Shown here: piece after piece, positions 1 to 6,480 of the stretch | Numbering within the stretch: position 1 is the first letter of the stretch | Layout of the letters: each line of letters starts with the position of its first letter | Notes under the pieces: generated by a model | Seen by the model: only the letters and a program-made list of their open reading frames with translations | What the model was told of the DNA's origin: nothing | Databases searched by the model: none | Source of the DNA: Desulfovibrio sp. | GTDB taxonomy: Bacteria; Desulfobacterota; Desulfovibrionia; Desulfovibrionales; Desulfovibrionaceae | Length of the DNA: 6,521 nucleotides | Direction of reading: 5' to 3' | Assembly (NCBI GenBank): GCA_031275955.1 | Contig: JAISNZ010000162.1 | Location: 1-6,521, forward strand | Position numbers and translations under genes: made by a program

Positions 1-1235
1 GCGGTGGCGGCGGCCACGGCGGGGTTGGCGAGGTAGATCTCTGAGGCGGGGCTGCCCATGCGTCCTTTGAAATTGCGGTTGGTGGTGGCCAGGGCGCGTT
101 CTCCCCCCGCCAGGATGCCGAGGTGTCCGCCGAGGCAGGGGCCGCAGGAGGGGGGGCCGAGGATGCAGCCGGCCTCCAGCAGGGTTTCCATGAGGCCCTC
201 CCGGAGGGCCTGTTTCCAGACGCCGGGGGTGGCGGGCAGGATGATGCAACGCAGGCCTTTTTTCACCTTGCGTCCGGCAAGGACGGCGGCGGCGGCGCGA
301 AGGTCGCTGATGCGGCCGTTGGTGCAGGAGCCGATGACGACCTGGTGGACGGGGATTCCCGCGACTTCCGAGACAGGGCGGACGTTTTCCGGCAGGTGGG
401 GGCAGGCCACAAGGGGTTCGAGGGAAGAGGCGTCCAGGCTGAGGGTTCGGGCATAGGCCGCGCCGGGGTCGGCGGCCAGGGGGGCGGCGTCCGCGCGTCC
501 CGCCTGGCGGCAGTAGGCAAGGGCGGCGTCATCCGCGGCGAAGAGGCCGGCCTTGCCCCCGGCTTCAATGGCCATGTTGGCCATGGTCAGGCGGCCTTCC
601 ACGTCCAGGGCGCTGACGGCGGGGCCGTCAAATTCCAGGGCCATGTAGCGGGCGCCGTCCACGCCGAGTTTGCCGATGGTCCAGAGGATGAGGTCCTTGC
701 CGCCCACATGGGGGGGCAAAAGACCGTCGCAGGTGACGCGGATGGTTTCGGGGATTTTGAACCAGTTTTCGCCCAGGGCCATGGCCGCGGCCACGTCGGC
801 GGAGCCCATGCCGGTGGCGAAGGCGCCGATGCCGCCGTAGGTGCAGGTATGGCTGTCCGCGCCGACCACCAGATCGCCGGGGCCCACGAGGCCGAGTTCC
901 GGCAGCAGGGCGTGTTCCACGCCGGCGTCGCCGCCTTCAAAATAGCGGGGCAGGTTCTGTTCGGCGGCGAAGCGGCGGGAGACGAGGACCTGTTCGGCGG
1001 AGGCGATGTCCTTCTGGGGCACGAAGTGGTCCATGACCAGGACGATCCTGTCCCGGTCAAAGACCCTTTCGGCCCCCATGTCCCGGAAGGTCCTGATGGC
1101 CAGGGGGGCGGTGATGTCGTTGGCCAGGACAAGATCCACCCGGCAGACGAGAATCCTGCCGGGGGCGGCCTCTTCCTCGCTGACGGGCCGGGTGGAGTGC
1201 GCGGCCAGGATTTTCTGGGCGAGGGTCAGGGGCAT
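1..1235 (-). CDS. leuC: 3-isopropylmalate dehydratase large subunit, C-terminus cut by window edge
   Basis: Large subunit of isopropylmalate isomerase, which with LeuD converts 2-isopropylmalate to 3-isopropylmalate in the cytoplasm using a [4Fe-4S] cluster. The frame starts with ATG at 1235-1233 and stays open to position 1, giving 411 codons. Aconitase-family signatures are visible: GADSHTCTYGG around residues 125-135, GSCTNGR with the first cluster cysteine at C304, and SCGPC with C364 and C367 supplying the other two. The end reads RMGSPASEIYLANPAVAAAT, close to the usual C-terminus, so only about 8-10 residues should be missing if this is the short (about 420-residue) LeuC/HacA-type subfamily rather than the 466-residue E. 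coli type. leuA ends one base upstream, and the SD-like GGAAGAGG lies inside the end of leuA, so the two are cotranscribed and probably coupled. Homoaconitase is the main alternative, made unlikely by the neighbouring leuA. LeuD would be expected beyond the left edge. Confidence 0.95.
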   Translation of the reverse strand, partial: MPLTLAQKILAAHSTRPVSEEEAAPGRILVCRVDLVLANDITAPLAIRTFRDMGAERVFDRDRIVLVMDHFVPQKDIASAEQVLVSRRFAAEQNLPRYFEGGDAGVEHALLPELGLVGPGDLVVGADSHTCTYGGIGAFATGMGSADVAAAMALGENWFKIPETIRVTCDGLLPPHVGGKDLILWTIGKLGVDGARYMALEFDGPAVSALDVEGRLTMANMAIEAGGKAGLFAADDAALAYCRQAGRADAAPLAADPGAAYARTLSLDASSLEPLVACPHLPENVRPVSEVAGIPVHQVVIGSCTNGRISDLRAAAAVLAGRKVKKGLRCIILPATPGVWKQALREGLMETLLEAGCILGPPSCGPCLGGHLGILAGGERALATTNRNFKGRMGSPASEIYLANPAVAAAT

Positions 1236-1236
1236 C

Positions 1237-2760
1237 TCAGACCTCTTCCTGCATTTTCGCCAGGCGGTTGAGGGCGTTCAGGTAGGCGCGGGCGCTGGCG
1301 TTGATGATGTCCGGATGGGATCCCCGGCCGACGGCCACCTTGCCCTTTTCCGAGATGCGGACGGTGACTTCGCCCAGGGCGTCGGTCCCGCCGGTGATGG
1401 CGTTGACGGCGTACTGTTCCAGCCTGGGCGCGTGGCGGGTGGTCTCGGCAATGCCGCGGAAGACGGCGTCAATGGGGCCGACGCCGAACTGGGCGTGCTC
1501 GCGCCGGACGCCGTCGATCTCAATGACCAGCATGGCGCAGGGGGGAATGCCGGAATCGCCGCTCTGCACGGTCAGATGGAGGAGCCTGTATTTGTCCGGA
1601 AGGCGGTAGACCTCTTCCAGGACCAGGGCTTCCAGGTCTTCGTCGAAGATGTCTTTTTTCTTGTCCGCGAGATCCTTGACCGAGCCGAGGATGAGATCGA
1701 TCTGGGCGTTGTCCAGGTGATAGCCCATGCCCTCCAGTTTCGCTTTGATGGCGTTCTTGCCGGAATGCTTGCCCACGACGATGCTGTTGCTGGACAGGCC
1801 GATGGATTCCGGGGTCATGATTTCGTAGGTGGCGGGGTCGGCCAGGACGCCGGCCTGGTGGATGCCGGCCTCGTGGGCGAAGGCGTTGGCGCCGACAACG
1901 GGTTTGTTGACGGGGATGGGCCGGCCGATGATGCGGGAGAGGGTTCGCACGGAGGGGAAGATCTGCTGGGTGCGGATGCTGTGCTCCAGGCGGTAGTAGT
2001 CCTTGCGCACGGTCAGGCTCATGATCAGCTCTTCCAGGGCGCAGTTGCCCGCCCGTTCGCCGATGCCGCCGATGGTCACCTCCGCCTGGCGGGCGCCGGC
2101 CCGGAAAGCGGCCAGGGTATTGGCCACGGCCAGACCGAGGTCGTTGTGGCAGTGGACGCTGATGACGATGTCTTCGGGGATGCGGGCCTTCAGATAGCCG
2201 ATCCGGGCGGCGAATTCCTCGGGCTGGGCGTAGCCCACGGTATCGGGGATGTTCAGGGTTCTGGCCCCGGCGGCGACGGCCGCCCGGCAGACCTCCACCA
2301 TGAAGTCCGGATTGGTCCGGGAGGCGTCCTCACAGGAAAATTCCACGTCCCCGGCGCAGGCGACGGCATGGCGCACGGCCTTGTCCGTGGCCTTGAGGAC
2401 CTCTTCCGGGGAGAGCTTGAGCTTGACGTCCATGTGCAGGGGGGATGTGGCGATGAAGATGTGGATGCGGGAATGTTTGGCGTGGCGCAGGGCCTCCGCG
2501 GCCCTGTCAATGTCTTCGATGACCGTGCGGCAGAGACTGGCCACGGTGGAATGCCGGATTTCGCGGGCCACGGTGGAGACGCACTCAAAGTCCCCGGCGC
2601 TGGAGGCGGCGAAGCCGGCTTCAATGATGTCCACGCCCAGGAGTTCGAGCTGCTGGGCCAGGCGGATCTTTTCCGAAAGGCTCATGGTGGCGCCGGGGGA
2701 CTGCTCGCCGTCGCGCAGGGTGGTGTCGAAGAGGAGGATCTTGTTTGCGGTCTCGGACAT
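1237..2760 (-). CDS. leuA: 2-isopropylmalate synthase
   Basis: Condenses acetyl-CoA with 2-oxoisovalerate, the committed step of leucine synthesis. The protein is 507 residues, normal for bacterial LeuA type 1. The N-terminal TIM-barrel domain opens with DTTLRDGEQSPG (residues 12-23). Metal ligands are expected at D17, at H203 and H205 of SVHCHNDLG, and at N239 of GERAGNC. The linker carries HEAGIHQ (297-302), YEIMTPESIGL (312-322) and GKHSGKNA (330-337). Residues from about 385 to 500 form the C-terminal LeuA allosteric domain, the usual site of leucine feedback inhibition. The chosen start, ATG at 2760-2758, has AAGGAG seven bases upstream and puts the family motif at the normal distance from the N-terminus. 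The frame stays open for another 93 codons upstream, but that part is low-complexity shadow sequence overlapping the leader ORF in another frame. Citramalate or homocitrate synthase are relatives, but leuC directly behind and the YEIMTPESIGL segment favour LeuA. Confidence 0.97.
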   Translation of the reverse strand: MSETANKILLFDTTLRDGEQSPGATMSLSEKIRLAQQLELLGVDIIEAGFAASSAGDFECVSTVAREIRHSTVASLCRTVIEDIDRAAEALRHAKHSRIHIFIATSPLHMDVKLKLSPEEVLKATDKAVRHAVACAGDVEFSCEDASRTNPDFMVEVCRAAVAAGARTLNIPDTVGYAQPEEFAARIGYLKARIPEDIVISVHCHNDLGLAVANTLAAFRAGARQAEVTIGGIGERAGNCALEELIMSLTVRKDYYRLEHSIRTQQIFPSVRTLSRIIGRPIPVNKPVVGANAFAHEAGIHQAGVLADPATYEIMTPESIGLSSNSIVVGKHSGKNAIKAKLEGMGYHLDNAQIDLILGSVKDLADKKKDIFDEDLEALVLEEVYRLPDKYRLLHLTVQSGDSGIPPCAMLVIEIDGVRREHAQFGVGPIDAVFRGIAETTRHAPRLEQYAVNAITGGTDALGEVTVRISEKGKVAVGRGSHPDIINASARAYLNALNRLAKMQEEV

Positions 2761-2767
2761 GAAGGGA

Positions 2768-2773
2768 CTCCTT
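2768..2773 (-). promoter_or_regulatory. Shine-Dalgarno site of leuA
   Basis: AAGGAG on the minus strand, seven bases before the ATG at 2760-2758. It is the best ribosome binding site in the window and decides the leuA start over the longer upstream reading frame. Confidence 0.9.
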
Positions 2774-2817
2774 GGGGTGGGATGCGGAAAATGCGGTTTT
2801 GCTTTGAAATTCGAATA

Positions 2818-2850
2818 AGATCCGGAGCGGGACTGCCGCGGAGCGGATCT
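2818..2850 (-). promoter_or_regulatory. hairpin in leuA leader, possible attenuator terminator
   Basis: Inverted repeat AGATCCG (2818-2824) and CGGATCT (2844-2850), a perfect 7-base outer stem. Nested inside is a 4-base GCGG/CCGC stem (2827-2830 with 2836-2839) around a 5-base loop. On the minus strand it is followed by TATTCGAATTTC, which is U-rich but not a clean U tract, so function as an intrinsic terminator is uncertain. The 3' edge lies about 57 bases before the leuA ATG, a position that suits leader control. The base pairing is seen directly; the regulatory role is inferred. Confidence 0.4.
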
Positions 2851-2853
2851 CCC

Positions 2854-2869
2854 GCCGCCGCGCGGCGGC
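2854..2869 (-). repeat. 16-base perfect GC palindrome in leuA leader
   Basis: GCCGCCGCGCGGCGGC is identical to its reverse complement. In RNA it could fold as a 6-base-pair stem with a GCGC loop. It lies between the 39-codon ORF and the hairpin at 2818-2850, and its 3' part as read on the plus strand (2865-2871) could instead pair with 2833-2839. In DNA this GC richness it may also be incidental. Confidence 0.55.
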
Positions 2870-2909
2870 AGCCGAAAAAGGCCGGAAGGAAAAACGGGAT
2901 GAAAAGGCT

Positions 2910-3029
2910 CTATAGCAGGCCGCGGAGGGCGAGCGCCAGGCTGGCGGCGACAAAAAAACTGGAAACCAGAATGGCGAGGATATTCCGCGTCCGGGCCTTG
3001 GAGACGGTAAGGGGCTGTCTGTCGCGCAT
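2910..3029 (-). CDS. 39-residue Leu-rich hydrophobic peptide ahead of leuA (leader peptide or small membrane protein)
   Basis: ATG at 3029-3027, stop TAG at 2912-2910. The product has a basic N-terminus (MRDRQPLTVSKARTRN) followed by a hydrophobic stretch from residue 17 to about 35, enough for one membrane helix. Leu, Ile and Val make up 11 of the last 24 residues, and five of the last nine codons are Leu (CTG, CTC, CTC, CTG, CTA), the final two directly before the stop. The ORF begins about 15 bases after the predicted start of transcription; AAGG ten bases before the ATG could serve as a weak ribosome site. I recognise no family. Two readings fit: a leader peptide whose translation senses charged leucine tRNA for leuA attenuation, or a small single-pass membrane protein that happens to lead the operon. 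Its position as first ORF behind the leu promoter favours a link with leuA in either case. Confidence 0.55.
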   Translation of the reverse strand: MRDRQPLTVSKARTRNILAILVSSFFVAASLALALRGLL

Positions 3030-3050
3030 GGGGGTGCAACCTTTTTTTTC

Positions 3051-3079
3051 TCTATAAGCGCCTCGCGGGCAAAGGTCAA
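3051..3079 (-). promoter_or_regulatory. sigma-70-type promoter of the leu operon
   Basis: TTGACC (-35, 3079-3074) and TATAGA (-10, 3056-3051) are separated by exactly 17 bases on the minus strand. Transcription would start near 3045-3043, within a run of eight A, giving a leader of about 285 bases before the leuA ATG. The promoter lies in the gap between the sugar transferase stop (3126) and the 39-codon ORF, and so would make the leu operon an independent transcription unit. I see no obvious operator palindrome over it. Confidence 0.7.
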
Positions 3080-3125
3080 GCCGAAAAATCCCGCCCTTTC
3101 CCGCCGGTTTGAAGGGGAAAATGCC

Positions 3126-4472
3126 CTAGCGCGCTCCCTTGGGAAAGAGGATGACCCCGATGGTCTTGAGGAGGATCTTGGTTTCCAGGAGGGCGGAAAG
3201 GTTTTTGATGTAGTAGAGGTCATATTCCAGCTTGGCGCGGGCGTCTTCCAGGGATGCCCCGTAGGGGTAGCAGACCTGGGCCCAGCCGGTGATGCCTGGT
3301 TTGACGGTATGGCGCACGTCATAATAGGGAAGGGCCCCGGCCAGTTCCCGGGTGAACTCCCCGCGCTCGGGCCTCGGGCCGATGATGCTCATATCGCCCC
3401 GCAGGACGTTCAGGAGCTGCGGCAGCTCGTCCAGGCGGGTTTTGCGCAGGAAGCGGCCCGTGAGGGTGACGCGGGGATCGTTCCGGGCGGCCCACACGGC
3501 CCGGCCGCCTTCCGCGTCCAGGCGCATGGAGCGGATCTTGTAGATGGTGAATTCGCGGTTGTTGAGGCCGACGCGTCTTTGGCTGTAAATGGCGGGCCCT
3601 CTGGATTCGAGGCGCACCAGAAGGACGGCGAGGAGGAGGAGGGGCGCGGTGAGGAGGAGGAAGGCGAGGGAGAAGCAGATGTCGAAGGTCCGCTTGAGGC
3701 GGCGCAGGGAGGCCGTGGCGTTGAGGTTGAAGCCGTCTTCCAGGAGGAGCCAGGCGTCCTCGATTAGATCGATGGGCAGGCGGGCGGTGAGGCGTTCATA
3801 GAGGCCGCGCATGTCTTCCACCTTCAGGCCGTGCAGCTTGGCGGCGAAGAGGCGGGCGGCCAGATCCTGATCCAGGCTGCGGGATTCCAGGACAATGACC
3901 TTGGTGGCCTGATGCCGGGCAAGGACGGCGAAGATGTCGGCAAGATCGCCGAGACGGGGCCGGGCGGGGTTTGCCGCTTCCGCCCCCACATAGCCGATGA
4001 CCTGATCCTGGGGGCTGTATTCCTTAAGGACGCCCAGGGCGCGGTCCATGGCCTGGGCGCCGAAGAGGACGATTTTTTCCTGGGCCGGGGCGGCGCGGGT
4101 GTGGAGGCGGGCATAGGCGGCCCGCCAGCTCAGGGAAAGGGTGAGGGTGACGGCCATCTGCAACAGGAAGGTCACGCGGGGAAAGCGCCAGTGCTCGAAG
4201 GCGTAAAAGGAGAAACCGGCGCCGATGATGCCGACGATCACGGCCAGGATCACCCGGATCAGGCTGTCCCGGAAGTCTTCGCGGCCGACCCGGTAGCAGT
4301 CGAACATGTAGAAGGCGATAAGGAAGAAGAAGACGGTAAGGGTGGAGGCCCCGGTGTAGTCGGCGAAGACCGCCAGATCCGGCGGAAGCATGAGCCAGGA
4401 GCTGAGGCTAAGGGCGGCGAGAATGCCGAGGAGGTCCAGAAAGAGGAAAAGGAGGCGGCTGTTGCGGGTCAC
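3126..4472 (-). CDS. polyprenyl-phosphate sugar-1-phosphate transferase (WbaP/EpsB-like initiating enzyme)
   Basis: Inner-membrane enzyme predicted to move a sugar phosphate from a nucleotide sugar to undecaprenyl phosphate, the first step of a polysaccharide repeat unit. Length is 448 residues. Four hydrophobic segments at about 7-29, 43-58, 71-93 and 98-117 are followed by a Rossmann-like region (about 131-227, beginning KIVLFGAQ), a membrane-inserted helix (265-288) and the catalytic domain (about 289-448). Catalytic-domain hallmarks are KRTFDI (260-265), YKIRSM (311-316), the Asp-Glu pair D348-E349 in LDELPQLLNVLRGDMS, GPRPE (365-369) and KPGITGWAQV (391-400). The C-terminus (LEYDLYYIKN, ending KGAR) resembles the EpsB_2 type that in many bacteria accompanies the XrtA/PEP-CTERM exosortase system; that link is from memory of the family. 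The start is GTG (4472-4470), overlapping the glycosyltransferase stop as GTGA, with AAAGGA eight bases upstream. The sugar cannot be read from the sequence. Confidence 0.93.
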   Translation of the reverse strand: MTRNSRLLFLFLDLLGILAALSLSSWLMLPPDLAVFADYTGASTLTVFFFLIAFYMFDCYRVGREDFRDSLIRVILAVIVGIIGAGFSFYAFEHWRFPRVTFLLQMAVTLTLSLSWRAAYARLHTRAAPAQEKIVLFGAQAMDRALGVLKEYSPQDQVIGYVGAEAANPARPRLGDLADIFAVLARHQATKVIVLESRSLDQDLAARLFAAKLHGLKVEDMRGLYERLTARLPIDLIEDAWLLLEDGFNLNATASLRRLKRTFDICFSLAFLLLTAPLLLLAVLLVRLESRGPAIYSQRRVGLNNREFTIYKIRSMRLDAEGGRAVWAARNDPRVTLTGRFLRKTRLDELPQLLNVLRGDMSIIGPRPERGEFTRELAGALPYYDVRHTVKPGITGWAQVCYPYGASLEDARAKLEYDLYYIKNLSALLETKILLKTIGVILFPKGAR

Positions 4473-5614
4473 GGAAGGTTCCTTTCCAGGTCCATGTGGC
4501 GCATGAGATCCAGGGCGACGGTTTCGGCGTTGAAGGCGGTCCGGACAAGATTTCTGCCGGCGGCGGCCATTTCCTGGAGCCGGGCCGGGTCCTGCAGAAT
4601 GGTTTGCATGGCCTCGGCCAGGGCTTCCGGATTTCTGGGGGGGACGAGAAGGCCGTTGCGCCCGTCAAGAACTACTTCGCGGCAGCCGGGCACGTTTGCG
4701 GCGATGAGGGGGCGGCCCACGGCCATGGCCTCCAGAAGGGCCGTGGGCAGCCCTTCCCGCCAGGAGGGCAGGACCACCACGGAGGCTTCGGCCAGATGGG
4801 GGCGCACGTCGCGGGCGGAGCCGAGATATTCCAGGATGCCCTCCTGCTGCCAGGCCAGGACTTCAGCCAGGGGGACGGCGCCGGGGCCGCGCTCCTCCGG
4901 TCCCAGGAGGCGGAGGCGGGCGGCGGGGAGGCGCCTTTTGAGCAGGCGGGCGGCGGCGGCCAGTTCCCGCAGCCCTTTGGCCTCCAGGAGCCTGCCCACA
5001 TAGAGGAAAACGGGGTCTCCGGCGGGCAGGGGCCGGGGGGCAAAGCGGGCGAGGTCCACGCCGGTGCCCCGGCAGAGGCGGACGGAAACGGAGGGCGGGG
5101 TGATGCCCAGGTCCGCGAACAGGGTCTGATCCTCCGGATTCTGGAAGAAAACGGTCCGGACGCGGGCAAGGGCCAGGCGGTAGAGGATCCGGGCTATCTG
5201 GCGCAGGAGGCGTTTGAGGGGGGTATCGGCCTCGAACATGTAGCCGAGTCCGGGGATCATGACGTGGCGGCGGGATTTCGCGGGGATGCCGGCCAGATGG
5301 GCGGCGAAGGCCCCGTAAATGACGGGCTTGATGGTGAAGGCGAAGAGGACGTCCGGGCGCGCGGCGCGCAGGACGGCGCGCAGGCCGAGGAGGGTTTGCA
5401 GGTCTCGCGCTGGATTCAGCCCCTTGCGATCCAGGGGGTAATGGATCAGGCGGGCGCCGAGGGCTGTGAGGGCCTCCTCCCAGGGGGCGTCGTCCGGCGC
5501 GGGATGAGGGAGGCAGCAAAGGGTTTCGTGTCCGGAGGCCTTAAGCAGGCGGATGAGGGGGGTCCAGAAATTGCCCATGGCCCGGGCCTGATTGCCCAGA
5601 ATCGCGATCTTCAT
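4469..5614 (-). CDS. family 4 glycosyltransferase (GT-B fold), polysaccharide biosynthesis
   Basis: Predicted retaining glycosyltransferase that adds a sugar from a nucleotide donor to a lipid-linked glycan at the cytoplasmic face of the membrane. It has 381 residues, normal for GT4. The N-terminal acceptor half runs to about residue 195 and includes TIKPVIYG (94-101) and a basic, hydrophobic patch (RLLRQIARILYRLALARVR, 135-153) that may touch the membrane. The C-terminal donor half carries YVGRLLEAKGL (205-215), with R208 and K213 as likely phosphate contacts, and the E-x7-E motif (E287 and E295, in REGLPTALLEAMAVG). No signal peptide is seen. The start codon overlaps the GGDEF stop as ATGA with no clear ribosome site of its own, so translation is probably coupled. 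The stop overlaps the next gene's GTG. The fold resembles CapM/PglA-type enzymes; the donor and linkage are unknown. Confidence 0.92.
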   Translation of the reverse strand: MKIAILGNQARAMGNFWTPLIRLLKASGHETLCCLPHPAPDDAPWEEALTALGARLIHYPLDRKGLNPARDLQTLLGLRAVLRAARPDVLFAFTIKPVIYGAFAAHLAGIPAKSRRHVMIPGLGYMFEADTPLKRLLRQIARILYRLALARVRTVFFQNPEDQTLFADLGITPPSVSVRLCRGTGVDLARFAPRPLPAGDPVFLYVGRLLEAKGLRELAAAARLLKRRLPAARLRLLGPEERGPGAVPLAEVLAWQQEGILEYLGSARDVRPHLAEASVVVLPSWREGLPTALLEAMAVGRPLIAANVPGCREVVLDGRNGLLVPPRNPEALAEAMQTILQDPARLQEMAAAGRNLVRTAFNAETVALDLMRHMDLERNLP

Positions 5615-6480
5615 TCGCCGGACCAGAGGAAGGGGTTCTGGGCGATCTTCGCCTTGCCGCAGGCTCTTTTCGCCAGCTGGATGCGGGTCACCGGGGCCTG
5701 GCCCGGAAGGATGAGGGTCAGGCCGATGCGGGTGCTGACGGCCTCCCGGCTGACCCGCCGGACCCGGCGGTCCAGATCCCGGGCGATGTCCTCCAGGGAG
5801 GCGGAGTCCGCGCCGGGGACGAGGAGGACGAAGTCGTCTCCCTCATAGCGGCAGGCGAAGCGGGTTTCGCCGCGGAGCACGACGGTCAGGCAGTCGGCGA
5901 TGCGGGCCAGCAGGGCGTCTCCGGTCAGATAGCCGTACTGTTCGTTGATGCGGCGAAAATTGTTGAGGTCGCAGTATAAAATTCCCAGGGAGGCGTTTTC
6001 GGCGCGGGCCCTTTCCGCTTCCTGCTCCAGGATCAGATGGAAGCGCGAAGGGCTGCACAGGCCGGTCAGGTTGTCGCGGTGGCCCGCCCGGGCTTTCCCG
6101 TCGGAGGCCGGGCCGGCGGCGCGGATGAGGAGGAGAAAATGTTTGCCGGCGCTGTCCCGGAGGGGGGAAAAGGTCAGGACGCAAGGCTGGGTCGGGCCGG
6201 AAAGGAAGGCGGCGCCAACGCGGACGGGTTCCGTCAGTCCGGCCAGGAAAGCCGGGTCCCACGTCTTCGCGCCGGAGGCGTCCGGCCTGGCGAGGGAGAA
6301 GATGTTCTTGCCGGCCAGGGAGGGGTTGGCGGAGAAATCCCGGAGGATGAGGCCGGAATCCCCCAGGAGGCAGACCCGCGCGTCCATGGCCGCCAGCAGG
6401 GCATCCTGCAGGGAGGGCGGGTCCGGGCGCCGGATTTTCTCCGGGGGTTCTGTCCGGTTTTTCAGGCTCATGCCCGCCAT
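5611..6480 (-). CDS. PAS-like plus degenerate GGDEF domain protein
   Basis: Member of the diguanylate cyclase superfamily, 289 residues from the first ATG in the window. Residues about 23-120 look like a PAS-type sensor fold (DARVCLLGDSGLILRDFS, later PLRDSAGKHFLLLI); this is a weak call. Residues 136-285 are a GGDEF domain: DNLTGL (136-141), YCDLNNFRRINEQYG (169-183) with the metal-site D171 and guanine-site N179, D188 in TGDALL, and a C-terminal AKRACGKAKIAQN. The signature is E213-G-D-D-F217 in place of GGDEF/GGEEF, and the inhibitory RxxD site is R207-F-A-C210. D171 and D215 remain, so weak activity is possible, but a nucleotide-binding or scaffold role is as likely. No transmembrane segment is seen. 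The start is uncertain: neither M1 nor M4 has a good ribosome site, and the frame has no stop between 6480 and the window edge, so the true N-terminus may lie outside. It is coupled to the glycosyltransferase by ATGA. Confidence 0.85.
   Translation of the reverse strand: MAGMSLKNRTEPPEKIRRPDPPSLQDALLAAMDARVCLLGDSGLILRDFSANPSLAGKNIFSLARPDASGAKTWDPAFLAGLTEPVRVGAAFLSGPTQPCVLTFSPLRDSAGKHFLLLIRAAGPASDGKARAGHRDNLTGLCSPSRFHLILEQEAERARAENASLGILYCDLNNFRRINEQYGYLTGDALLARIADCLTVVLRGETRFACRYEGDDFVLLVPGADSASLEDIARDLDRRVRRVSREAVSTRIGLTLILPGQAPVTRIQLAKRACGKAKIAQNPFLWSGE

Noticed and set aside
123..1271. 382-codon plus-strand open frame opposite leuC
   Set aside because: Gly-rich low-complexity translation, wholly opposite a well-conserved LeuC with all three cluster cysteines; no credible start signal.
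2761..3039. N-terminal extension of LeuA by 93 codons to an ATG at 3039
   Set aside because: The extension is Pro/Arg-rich, overlaps the 39-codon ORF in another frame, and lacks family similarity; the internal ATG at 2760 has a strong SD and the expected distance to DTTLRDGEQ.
1006..3057. 683-codon plus-strand open frame opposite leuA and the leu leader
   Set aside because: It is the antisense shadow of leuA: Gly/Ala/Asp/Val-rich, without recognisable motifs, and created by GC bias at third codon positions. The minus strand carries an intact, motif-complete LeuA.
3084..3120. Possible intrinsic terminator behind the sugar transferase gene
   Set aside because: TTTCCC/GGGAAA (3115-3120 with 3097-3102) or CCCTT/AAGGG stems can form ahead of a five-T run, but the stem is short, the loop is 12 bases, and several bases separate it from the T run. 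Too weak to annotate, although some end of transcription here would make sense ahead of the leu promoter.
3831..5848. Long plus-strand frames opposite the sugar transferase, glycosyltransferase and GGDEF genes
   Set aside because: Same antisense GC-bias effect; the products are Gly/Ala/Glu-rich or Arg/Ser-rich and match nothing, while the minus-strand genes show complete family motifs.
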